6,545 nt of DNA from NCBI GenBank assembly GCA_027328825.1, contig DAHWTK010000091.1:1-6545 (forward strand), written 5' to 3'. Positions 1 through 5,995 of the stretch are shown here, piece by piece; the stretch's first letter is position 1, and every line of letters starts with the position of its first letter. The notes under the pieces were generated by a model. The model was not told where the DNA came from and did not search any database. It worked only from the letters and a program-made list of their open reading frames with translations. The DNA is from Nitrospirota bacterium (GTDB taxonomy: Bacteria > Nitrospirota > JACRHJ01). The position numbers were made by a program, and so were the translations under genes.

Positions 1-1
1 C

Positions 2-1966
2 GGAAAGACGGCGATAGTCGAGGGCCTTGCGCAGAGGATAATCGCCGGGGACGTGCCGGAGGGCCTCAAGGACAAACGCGTTGTCGCGCTCGACATGGGC
101 GCGCTTGTAGCCGGGGCGAAATACAGGGGCGAGTTCGAGGACAGGCTGAAGGCGGTTCTGAAGGCTGTCGAGGAATCCCAGGGCAGGGTTGTCCTTTTCA
201 TAGACGAGATGCATACATTGGTCGGCGCGGGCGCGGCGGAAGGGGCGATGGACGCCTCGAACATGCTTAAACCCGCCCTCGCCAGAGGGGAGCTTCGCTG
301 CGTCGGCGCGACGACAATCGACGAATACAGAAAGCACATAGAGAAAGACCCGGCGCTCGAGCGGCGTTTCCAGCCGGTAATGGTGCAGGAGCCGGACGTG
401 GAGGATACCATCTCGATACTCAGGGGCTTAAAGGAGCGCTACGAAGTCCACCACGGCGTCAGGATCAAGGACTCCGCCCTTATTGCCGCCGCAATGCTTT
501 CAAACCGCTACATAACCGACCGTTTCCTCCCTGACAAGGCCATAGACTTAATAGACGAGGCGGCGTCGAAGCTCCGTATGGAGATAGACTCCATGCCCAC
601 CGAGCTCGACGAACTCGAAAGGACGATAAGGCGGCTCCAGATCGAGGAGCAGGCGGTCAAAAAAGAGAAAGACCATGCGTCAAGGGAGCGGATAAAGGGA
701 ATAGAAAAGGAGATTTCAGAGCTTTCCGAGAAGCGCTCCGGGCTTCAGGCTAGGTGGATGAACGAAAAAGAGGCGATAAAAAAGATACGCGAGCTTAAGG
801 AGAAGCTTGAGCAGGCAAAGGCCGATGCGGAACGCGCGGAACGCGAGGGGAATCTTGGCCGCGCCGCGGAACTTAGATACGGGACAATCGTGGAACTTGA
901 CAAGGAGCTTGAAAGGCATAACCAGGCTCTGGCGGGTTTGCAGGCGCAGGGGTCTTTACTGAAGGAGGAAGTGGACGAAGAGGACATTGCCCAGATTGTC
1001 TCGAAATGGACCGGCGTTCCGGTATCGAAAATGCTCGAAGGCGAGGCGGCGAAGCTCACGAAAATGGAAGAGCGCCTTGGCGAGAGAATTGTCGGCCAGG
1101 AGGAGGCCGTACAGGCGGTATCGGACGCGGTGCGCCGGGCGAGGGCGGGCATACAGGACCCCCAGAGGCCGATAGGCTCGTTCATATTCCTCGGGCCGAC
1201 AGGCGTCGGAAAAACAGAGCTCGCGCGCGCGCTGGCCGAATTCCTTTTCGACGACGAGAAGGCGATGGTCAGGATAGACATGTCCGAATACCAGGAGAAG
1301 CATACAGTGTCGAGGCTCATAGGCGCTCCTCCTGGATACGTCGGTTTTGAGGAAGGCGGCCAGTTGACGGAGGCGGTGCGCAGGAGGCCGTATTCCGTGA
1401 TACTTTTCGACGAGATAGAGAAGGCGCACCCGGAGGTCTTCAACGTGCTGTTGCAGCTTCTCGAAGATGGCCGGCTGACCGATGGGCACGGGCGCACGGT
1501 AGACTGCAAAAATACAGTCGTCATTATGACCTCCAATATCGGCAGCCAGTTTATACAGGAGGCGAAGACCGAGGACGAGATGCGGACGCTCGTCTCGGAG
1601 GCACTTAAGGGTCATTTCAAGCCGGAGTTTTTAAACCGCATCGACGACATAATAATATTCCACCCGCTCTCGGAGGAACAGTTGAAGAGGATTGTGGATA
1701 TCCAGCTTAAACTCCTCCAGAGGCATATCGCACAGAGGAAGCTGAACATAGCATTGACTCCTGCGGCAAAGGAGCTGCTTGTGACAATGGGGTACGACCA
1801 GGCATACGGCGCAAGGCCGCTCAAACGCACCATCCAGCGGGAGATATTGAACCCGCTTGCCATGAAGATACTCGAAGGGCAGTTCAAGGACGGGGATAAC
1901 GTGCAGGCGGACGTGAAAGGCGGGCGGCTTGTCTTCCAGAGGATGCTGGAGGCGGATGCGGCGTAA
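2..1966 (+). CDS. clpB: ATP-dependent chaperone ClpB (protein disaggregase), 5'-truncated by window edge
   Basis: ClpB is a cytosolic hexameric AAA+ disaggregase that works with DnaK/DnaJ/GrpE to pull apart aggregated proteins. The reading frame is open from base 2 and begins with the GKT of the first Walker A (GKTAIVEGL), so the N-terminal substrate domain and the real start lie upstream. The GTG at 53 is an internal valine. In order: NBD1 Walker B (FIDEMH, Asp-Glu at 203-208), the ALERRF arginine-finger region near 353-370, a charged coiled-coil middle domain (about 584-958), the SKWTGVPVSKM linker, NBD2 Walker A (GPTGVGKT, 1193-1216), Walker B (VILFDEIEKAH, from 1397), sensor-1 TSNIGS, the LNRIDD arginine finger and the sensor-2 YGARPLKR near 1805-1828. 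The long middle domain separates ClpB from ClpA and ClpC. The 654 codons match the part of E. coli ClpB downstream of the same point. No defect is seen. No strong rho-independent terminator follows. Confidence 0.97.
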   Translation, partial: GKTAIVEGLAQRIIAGDVPEGLKDKRVVALDMGALVAGAKYRGEFEDRLKAVLKAVEESQGRVVLFIDEMHTLVGAGAAEGAMDASNMLKPALARGELRCVGATTIDEYRKHIEKDPALERRFQPVMVQEPDVEDTISILRGLKERYEVHHGVRIKDSALIAAAMLSNRYITDRFLPDKAIDLIDEAASKLRMEIDSMPTELDELERTIRRLQIEEQAVKKEKDHASRERIKGIEKEISELSEKRSGLQARWMNEKEAIKKIRELKEKLEQAKADAERAEREGNLGRAAELRYGTIVELDKELERHNQALAGLQAQGSLLKEEVDEEDIAQIVSKWTGVPVSKMLEGEAAKLTKMEERLGERIVGQEEAVQAVSDAVRRARAGIQDPQRPIGSFIFLGPTGVGKTELARALAEFLFDDEKAMVRIDMSEYQEKHTVSRLIGAPPGYVGFEEGGQLTEAVRRRPYSVILFDEIEKAHPEVFNVLLQLLEDGRLTDGHGRTVDCKNTVVIMTSNIGSQFIQEAKTEDEMRTLVSEALKGHFKPEFLNRIDDIIIFHPLSEEQLKRIVDIQLKLLQRHIAQRKLNIALTPAAKELLVTMGYDQAYGARPLKRTIQREILNPLAMKILEGQFKDGDNVQADVKGGRLVFQRMLEADAA

Positions 1967-1975
1967 ATGGCGCAT

Positions 1976-2025
1976 TGCCCTGTCATTCTGAGCTTTGGCT
2001 AAGAATCCGCATTGTCAGGGTCTTG
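1976..2025. repeat. Intergenic small palindromic repeat (TGTCATTCTGAGC type)
   Basis: This lies 10 bp after the clpB stop. The inner hairpin pairs TTCTGAGC (1986-1993) with GCTAAGAA (1998-2005) around a TTTG loop, with one mismatched pair. An outer CCCTG (1978-1982) faces CAGGG (2016-2020). The TGTCATTCTGAGC...AAGAATC wording matches, from memory, a short dispersed repeat seen in many environmental bacterial genomes. Membership of that family is not proven from one copy. It is not followed by a T-run, so it is a poor intrinsic terminator, although it could stabilise the 3' end of the clpB message. Confidence 0.5.
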
Positions 2026-2040
2026 CGCGGCGTCTTTATC

Positions 2041-2080
2041 TTGAATTTTTACGCAGGAAATGATACAAATACAGTAGAAT
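2041..2080 (+). promoter_or_regulatory. Weak candidate promoter region for the def operon
   Basis: This is the only non-coding stretch upstream of the five-gene run, and it is AT-richer than its surroundings. Candidate elements are TTGAAT (2041-2046) with TACAAA (2064-2069) at 17-bp spacing. An alternative -10-like TAGAAT (2075-2080) has no well-spaced -35. Each hexamer of the first pair matches the sigma-70 consensus at only 4 of 6 positions, so this is suggestive only. Position favours a promoter here because the next gene is separated from clpB by 136 bp. Confidence 0.3.
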
Positions 2081-2091
2081 ATGTTTAGCTC

Positions 2092-2096
2092 GGAGG
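2092..2096 (+). promoter_or_regulatory. Shine-Dalgarno site for def (GGAGG)
   Basis: A strong GGAGG sits 6 nt upstream of a TTG. It decides the def start, because the TTG at 2103 gives the standard deformylase N-terminus (AVLEIRKYPDPVLR) and no in-frame ATG upstream is better placed. Confidence 0.75.
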
Positions 2097-2102
2097 CAGG
2101 TT

Positions 2103-2621
2103 TTGGCTGTTCTTGAAATAAGAAAATATCCCGACCCGGTCCTCCGGAGGAAATCCAGGCCTGTGGCCGGGATAACCCCGGAAATTCAAAAACTTATAGA
2201 CGACATGATAGAGACGATGTATGCCGCGCCGGGGGTTGGTCTGGCCGCCCCGCAGGTGGGCATACCGCTCAGGCTTGCAGTTATAGACGTATCCACTAAG
2301 GAAGAGAACATTCCGCTCCTGGTTCTTGTAAACCCGGAAATAATCTCCACGGAAGGCGAACAGAGCGAAGAGGAAGGGTGCCTGAGCGTCTCGGATTTCC
2401 AGTCCGTCGTCACGCGCTTTGCCAAAGTGCGCGTGCGCGCTACGGACAGGGACGGGAAGCTTTGCGAGGTATCAGGCGAAGGGCTTCTTGCCCGCGCCTT
2501 CCAGCACGAGATAGACCACTTGGACGGCGTGCTCTTCATAGACCGGATAAGCCCCCTGAAGCGAGGTCTCTTCAAGCGCAGGGTCAGGAAAAACCTGAAA
2601 GAGGACAAGGCTGCAATTTGA
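2103..2621 (+). CDS. def: Peptide deformylase
   Basis: Removes the N-formyl group from the initiator methionine of nascent proteins at the ribosome exit. It is a cytosolic metalloenzyme, usually Fe2+. The 172-residue protein has all three family motifs: GVGLAAPQ (residues 44-51), EGCLS with metal ligand Cys93, and QHEIDH with ligands His135 and His139 and catalytic Glu136. Length is typical. The start is TTG at 2103, supported by GGAGG 6 nt upstream and by the conserved N-terminus LEIRKYPDPVLR. It is first in the run of overlapping genes; its TGA stop overlaps the TTG start of fmt in the tetranucleotide TTGA. The C-terminus is basic (KRGLFKRRVRKNLK), which is common in bacterial type 1 deformylases. 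No irregularity apart from the rare start codon. Confidence 0.97.
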   Translation: MAVLEIRKYPDPVLRRKSRPVAGITPEIQKLIDDMIETMYAAPGVGLAAPQVGIPLRLAVIDVSTKEENIPLLVLVNPEIISTEGEQSEEEGCLSVSDFQSVVTRFAKVRVRATDRDGKLCEVSGEGLLARAFQHEIDHLDGVLFIDRISPLKRGLFKRRVRKNLKEDKAAI

Positions 2622-3706
2622 GAATAGTCTTCATGGGGACACCCGGCTTCGCCGCGCCTGCCCTTCGCGCCCTCGTGGAGGCGGGGCATGAAGTCCGCCT
2701 TGTAGTAACCCAGCCGGACAGGCCAAAGGGCCGAAGCGGAAAGCCCGTCCCGCCGCCGGTGAAGGAACTGGCCGTTTCCCTTGGCATCCCGGTATTTCAG
2801 CCGGAGAAGGTCAGGAGGCCGGATGCGATAGATGAAATCAGGAAGACCGGCCCTGACGCGCTTGTTGTAGCCGCGTTCGGGCAGATACTTCCGAAGGCCC
2901 TCCTCGACGTTCCAAGGCTCGGTGGTTTAAATGTCCACGCATCCCTCCTTCCGTCTTACAGGGGGGCCGCGCCGATTAACTGGGCCATTATAAACGGCGA
3001 GGAGAAGACCGGCATAACGATAATGCTCATGGACGAGGGTATGGATACCGGCGCGATTCTGGCGTCGGAAGAGACGCCGATACTTCCGGAAGACACCGCC
3101 GGGACGCTTACGGAGAGGCTCTCAGGAATCGGGGCCGGACTGATAGTGAAAACCCTTGTCGAATTCGAGGCGGGAAGGATAACGCCGGCAAAGCAGGACG
3201 ATTCCAAGGCAACCTGCGCGCCGATACTTAAGAAAGAAACGGGAAGGATTGACTGGAGCAGGGCGGCGCGAGAGATAGAGAGGAAAGTGCGTGGTCTCGA
3301 CCCCTGGCCCGGCGCGTATACATACCGGGCTGGAAAGATGCTGAGGATTTGGAAGGCGGCCCCAACCCGGCTTGAATCACCCCCACCCTGTCCTTCGGCC
3401 TTCCCTCCCCCCTCGAATGGGGAGGGTGAAGGCGTGTCCCCCTCTCCCTTGACGAGCGAAGGTAAAATACTTTCCCCCTCTCCCTTGACGAGCGAAGGTA
3501 AGATACCTTCTCCCTCTCCCTTGAGGGGAGGTCGGGGAGAGGGTGTTCCCGGCCAAATCATTTCCGCCGGGAAGGACGGCATAGCCGTAGCCACAGGGGA
3601 AGGCGCGGTCGTTTTAAAGGAAATCCAGCCGGAGGGCGGGCGCAGAATGACGGCGCGCGAATACCTCGCGGGACATGAAATATTTCCGGGCGAGCTTCTC
3701 GGATGA
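2618..3706 (+). CDS. fmt: Methionyl-tRNA formyltransferase with in-frame repeat insertion
   Basis: Transfers a formyl group from 10-formyl-THF to Met-tRNAfMet in the cytosol, the step that Def later reverses on proteins. The N-terminus reads RIVFMGTPGFAAPAL, matching the family if TTG at 2618 is the start. An ATG at 2633 would delete the first beta strand, and the frame's extension upstream to 2378 only overlaps def. The QPDRPKGR folate-site segment is at 32-39. Asn105 and His107 (NVHASLLPSYRGAAP) and Asp143 (MDEGMDTG) are the expected catalytic residues. The C-terminal tRNA-binding domain resumes at PGQIISAGKDG and ends QPEGGRRMTAREYLAGHE. The protein has 362 residues against about 315 usually. 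The excess is a low-complexity segment at about 250-311 encoded by palindromic and tandem repeats, placed in a loop of the C-terminal domain. The stop overlaps the next start as ATGA. Very likely functional, but the effect of the insert is unknown. Confidence 0.95.
   Translation: MRIVFMGTPGFAAPALRALVEAGHEVRLVVTQPDRPKGRSGKPVPPPVKELAVSLGIPVFQPEKVRRPDAIDEIRKTGPDALVVAAFGQILPKALLDVPRLGGLNVHASLLPSYRGAAPINWAIINGEEKTGITIMLMDEGMDTGAILASEETPILPEDTAGTLTERLSGIGAGLIVKTLVEFEAGRITPAKQDDSKATCAPILKKETGRIDWSRAAREIERKVRGLDPWPGAYTYRAGKMLRIWKAAPTRLESPPPCPSAFPPPSNGEGEGVSPSPLTSEGKILSPSPLTSEGKIPSPSPLRGGRGEGVPGQIISAGKDGIAVATGEGAVVLKEIQPEGGRRMTAREYLAGHEIFPGELLG
3365..3550 (+). repeat. Composite palindromic/tandem repeat inserted in frame inside fmt
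   Basis: The ~185-bp insert has three parts. Block B (3380-3427) is a C-rich then G-rich palindrome with stem CCCTCCCC (3403-3410) and GGGGAGGG (3419-3426). Then come two 36-bp tandem units (3437-3472 and 3473-3508). Last is block A (3509-3545), a hairpin of CCCTCTCCC (3512-3520) with GGGAGAGGG (3535-3543). It is translated as a Pro/Ser/Gly/Glu-rich peptide containing SPSPLTSEGKI twice and PSPSPLRGGRGEG once. Normal Fmt has only a short loop here. Boundaries are estimated from where family-like sequence stops (IWKAAP) and resumes (VPGQII). The B-then-A order is repeated in rsmB on the other strand. Confidence 0.85.
3437..3508 (+). repeat. Two tandem 36-bp direct repeats within the fmt insert
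   Basis: Units at 3437-3472 and 3473-3508 are identical at 34 of 36 positions, differing at 3466/3502 (A/G) and 3471/3507 (T/C). The 36-bp period equals 12 codons, so duplication kept the frame and yields (V/L)SPSPLTSEGKI twice. A third partial unit begins at 3509, where after TCTCCCTTGA the sequence changes into the closing arm of a hairpin. The near-identity suggests a recent duplication, or slippage. Confidence 0.9.
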
Positions 3707-4464
3707 AAGAGCCGAAGAAAAGAGTATTCATAACCCTGCTGATAATTACCATGGCCCTGCTTGCGGCGGTCGGATGGCTCCTTTGGTACATCCCCCAGGT
3801 GGGCCTGAGGAACATAAATCCATTCCTCCCCGACGTCCTGACGGTAATCATCTTCGGCGCCGTCGGGTTCGTGGCCTTCGGGGTATTCCTCCTGATTATC
3901 ACGCTCATCCGCGGGCACGAGATATTCCTCGCCCAGCGGCTGAGGTTTGTCGTCATAAAGGTGCTCTTCCCGCTCATGGTGCTCGTGGGCAAGCTCCTTG
4001 GCATCTCGCGCGACAGCGTCCAGCAGTCGTTCATCGCCGTCAATAACCAGCTTGTCCGCTCGAACGTGGGGAAGGTAAAGCCCGACAGGCTCCTGATACT
4101 CCTTCCGCACTGCATACAGATTAACGAGTGCAACATAAAGATTACCGGCGACGTCCACCGTTGCAAGGGTTGCGGGAAGTGCGAAATAAAAGACCTTGTC
4201 GCCGTAGCCGATAAATACAACGTGGACTTATCCGTCGCAACCGGCGGGACGCTGGCCAGAAGGATAATCAAGGAAAAGCGCCCGAAGGCCATAATAGCCG
4301 TCGCCTGCGAGAGAGACCTGACGAGCGGCATAGTGGACAGCTATCCCCTACCCGTAATCGGCATACTGAACGACCGCCCGTTCGGGCCCTGCATGAACAC
4401 ACGCGTGGACATGAACGACGTAAAAGAGGCGCTGGAGACGTTCATCTCGCCCGCCAATGCGTAG
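3703..4464 (+). CDS. DUF116 family membrane-anchored cysteine-rich protein
   Basis: A protein of 253 residues belonging, by recognisable motifs, to the DUF116 family, whose biochemical role is not established. Two strong hydrophobic segments (about 9-30 and 45-68) anchor the N-terminus in the inner membrane. The remainder looks like a soluble domain with seven cysteines: LPHC (137), NEC (143), CKGCGKC (154, 157, 160), ACERD (202) and GPCMNT (230). This pattern suggests an Fe-S cluster or metal site, which is inference. Other typical segments are VATGGTLARRI and VACERDLTSGI. The start ATG overlaps the fmt stop as ATGA. A weak ribosome-binding site suggests translational coupling to fmt. The gene's 3' end overlaps rsmB by 8 nt. 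Placement between fmt and rsmB is an arrangement I recall from related genomes, suggesting a stable link to translation genes or merely a conserved operon. Confidence 0.88.
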   Translation: MKEPKKRVFITLLIITMALLAAVGWLLWYIPQVGLRNINPFLPDVLTVIIFGAVGFVAFGVFLLIITLIRGHEIFLAQRLRFVVIKVLFPLMVLVGKLLGISRDSVQQSFIAVNNQLVRSNVGKVKPDRLLILLPHCIQINECNIKITGDVHRCKGCGKCEIKDLVAVADKYNVDLSVATGGTLARRIIKEKRPKAIIAVACERDLTSGIVDSYPLPVIGILNDRPFGPCMNTRVDMNDVKEALETFISPANA

Positions 4465-5995
4465 TATCGGCTCCGCGCGCTCCGCGGCGTTATATGTCCT
4501 GTCAGCATCGCTTCCGTTATACCCTCGACCTGAGACGGGAGAGGTTGCCCGGAACGGGCGGGAGAGGGTGATTTCCCGCTCCGGACGCGCCGAAACCCTG
4601 CTCCGGGAATCTTTCCGCAAATACTCTCTCGACAGCCGGGACAGGCGCCTTGCCACAGAGCTTGTCTACGGTGTCATAAGAAACCTCATCACGCTCGATT
4701 ATTCGCTTTCGTTTTATATAAAAGACCCCGGCAAGACCCCGCCCGATGTCCTTGACATCCTGAGACTCGCGGCTTACCAGATACTGTATCTCGACAAAAT
4801 CCCCCCCCGCGCGGCTGTTGACGAAGCCGTGGAGCAGGCAAAAAGCCTGTCGGACCCGGTTCGAGGCCGGCCCACCGGAGGTTTCGTGAATGCCGTGCTC
4901 CGGAGTATGCTAAGGGAGCCGGAGAAGGTAAAATTCCCCGGCCCGGACAAGCCTCTCGATTACCTTTCCCTCAGGCTTTCATACCCGAAGTGGCTGGCAA
5001 GGCGCTGGACGGAGCGTTTCGGCATTGACGGCGCGAAGGCCCTGATGGAGGCCGTGAACGAAAGGCCGCCGCTCGTAATACGGGCAAACCTTCCCCTTGT
5101 AGACCGGGATTCGCTGGCGGAGCTTTTTAAAAAGAACGGTCTGGAAACTGAGCCGGGGAAATACGCGCCCGACGCGTTGATTGTCCGCTCGCACAGGCCG
5201 GTGCCGGAGCTTCCCGGTTATGGCGAGGGGCTGTTCTCTGTGCAGGACGAGGCGGCGCAGATAGTGTCGCTACTTGTCGCCCCGAAGCCGGGCGAGCTTA
5301 TCCTCGATGCCTGCTCAGCGCCCGGCGGGAAAAGCGCGCACCTCTCGTCCTTATCCCGCGGCGGCGCGCGTATCGTCTCCATGGACATCTCCCTTGACAA
5401 ACTCGCGCTTCTGAAAGAAAATAGTCTTCGGCTCAAGACTGCCGACATATTTCCCGTTGCGGCGGACGCGGCGGGGGAGATGCCCTTTTCCCAGGCGGAG
5501 AAAAATTCACCCTCTCCCCTCAAGGGAGAGGTGGAAATATTAGAACCCTCCCCATCCAAGGGGGGAGGGGAGGCCGAAGGCCGGGTGGGGGCCGGGGGCG
5601 GTTTCGACCGAATCCTGCTGGACGCGCCCTGCACTGCGCTCGGCATAATCCGGCGGCGGCCGGAGATAAAATATGCGAGGGATTCCGCCGACATTGCGCG
5701 GATGGCAGGGCTTCAGCTGTTAATGCTTGAGAACGTATCCGGGCTTTTGAAGCCGGGCGGAATCCTGGTCTACTCCGTTTGCTCTATGGAGCCGGAGGAA
5801 GGCGAAGGGGTGGTGGAAAGTTTTCTCTCGCGCCATGCGGAGTTTTCGCTTGAAGATCCGCGCCCGTTGCTGCCGGAGCCGGTTGACCGGCCCCGAGGCG
5901 AGACGCATGGTCTGGTTATGAATAACTTTATCCGGACGTTTCCGCACATGCACGGTACGGACGGATTTTTCATGGCAAGGATGATATGTCGCTGA
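4457..5995 (+). CDS. rsmB: 16S rRNA (cytosine-967-C5)-methyltransferase RsmB with in-frame repeat insertions
   Basis: Methylates C967 (E. coli numbering) of 16S rRNA using SAM. The N-terminal NusB-like RNA-binding domain covers roughly 45-155 (SRDRRLATELVYGVIRN; ILRLAAYQILYLDKIP; GGFVNAVLR). The catalytic Rossmann domain has SAM motif LDACSAPGGK (283-292), acidic Asp310, Asp337, DAPC with Cys392 and VYSVCS with nucleophile Cys442. It ends in the usual GTDGFFMARM. Length is 512 against about 429 in E. coli. Two low-complexity insertions account for most of the excess: about residues 21-42 and 345-381, both encoded by palindromic DNA. The ATG at 4457 overlaps the DUF116 stop by 8 nt. It is preferred because SARSAALYVLSA resembles the first RsmB helix, upstream of the first insertion. 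A GTG at 4568 is an in-frame alternative that would skip that insertion. The close relative NusB alone is excluded by the methyltransferase domain. Confidence 0.94.
   Translation: MRSIGSARSAALYVLSASLPLYPRPETGEVARNGRERVISRSGRAETLLRESFRKYSLDSRDRRLATELVYGVIRNLITLDYSLSFYIKDPGKTPPDVLDILRLAAYQILYLDKIPPRAAVDEAVEQAKSLSDPVRGRPTGGFVNAVLRSMLREPEKVKFPGPDKPLDYLSLRLSYPKWLARRWTERFGIDGAKALMEAVNERPPLVIRANLPLVDRDSLAELFKKNGLETEPGKYAPDALIVRSHRPVPELPGYGEGLFSVQDEAAQIVSLLVAPKPGELILDACSAPGGKSAHLSSLSRGGARIVSMDISLDKLALLKENSLRLKTADIFPVAADAAGEMPFSQAEKNSPSPLKGEVEILEPSPSKGGGEAEGRVGAGGGFDRILLDAPCTALGIIRRRPEIKYARDSADIARMAGLQLLMLENVSGLLKPGGILVYSVCSMEPEEGEGVVESFLSRHAEFSLEDPRPLLPEPVDRPRGETHGLVMNNFIRTFPHMHGTDGFFMARMICR
4518..4573 (+). 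repeat. Hairpin-forming repeat in frame near the rsmB start
   Basis: Outer arms CCCTC (4522-4526) and GAGGG (4564-4568) enclose a perfect inner hairpin, GCCCG (4547-4551), GAA loop, CGGGC (4555-4559). The GGGAGAGG and GGGAGAGGGTG words recall block A in fmt and rsmB. It is read as a Pro/Arg/Glu-rich peptide (YPRPETGEVARNGRERVISR) between two segments that are normally close together in RsmB, the first helix (SARSAALYVLSA) and AETLLRESF. Assignment to the same family as block A is tentative because the similarity is limited to short words. Confidence 0.6.
5505..5591 (-). repeat. Composite A+B palindromic repeat inserted in frame inside rsmB (inverted relative to fmt)
   Basis: Block A has stem CCTCTCCC (5511-5518) with GGGAGAGG (5524-5531) around a 5-nt loop. 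Block B (5545-5591), read on the minus strand, aligns with 3380-3427 of fmt with about 4 mismatches and one 1-nt gap by eye. It also contains the small palindrome GGCCGAAGGCC (5572-5582). On the minus strand the order is B then A, exactly as on the plus strand in fmt, with a spacer of about a dozen bases. It is translated as a Ser/Pro/Gly/Glu-rich segment (residues about 345-381) between SAM motif III and FDRILLDAPC, a position where RsmB loops vary in length. The 36-bp tandem units of fmt are absent here. Confidence 0.85.

Noticed and set aside
53..55. GTG as the start of the clpB reading frame
   Set aside because: The frame is open to base 2 and already encodes the Walker A GKT and the conserved following helix, so this is an internal valine codon.
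745..1536. 263-codon antisense open frame within clpB
   Set aside because: It mirrors a strongly conserved ClpB coding region, is Ser-rich as expected of an antisense shadow, and has no recognisable motif.
1986..2005. Intrinsic terminator for clpB
   Set aside because: The hairpin has a mismatch, modest GC content and no following T-run.
2378..2617. N-terminal extension of fmt upstream of 2618
   Set aside because: This portion overlaps def in another frame and reads as Arg/Pro-rich shadow sequence. The Fmt family begins at RIVFMGTP.
3437..3545. CRISPR array suggested by the 36-bp repeats
   Set aside because: The units abut with no unique spacers, are only two to three copies, and lie inside a translated gene; no cas genes are present.
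3509..3545. Intrinsic terminator at the fmt hairpin
   Set aside because: The stem is G/C-strong but no T-run follows it, and conserved Fmt coding sequence continues downstream.
3365..3706. fmt as a pseudogene disrupted by repeats
   Set aside because: The frame is intact, the domain resumes correctly after the insert, and Asn105, His107 and Asp143 are present.
2956..4158. 400-codon antisense open frame across fmt and DUF116
   Set aside because: Long only because of GC-rich codon structure and the stop-free repeat. It overlaps two clear genes and carries no family motif.
4987..5000. tRNA or other structured RNA gene anywhere in the window
   Set aside because: I saw no cloverleaf-like pattern or T-loop motif on either strand outside the coding genes; there is little non-coding space.
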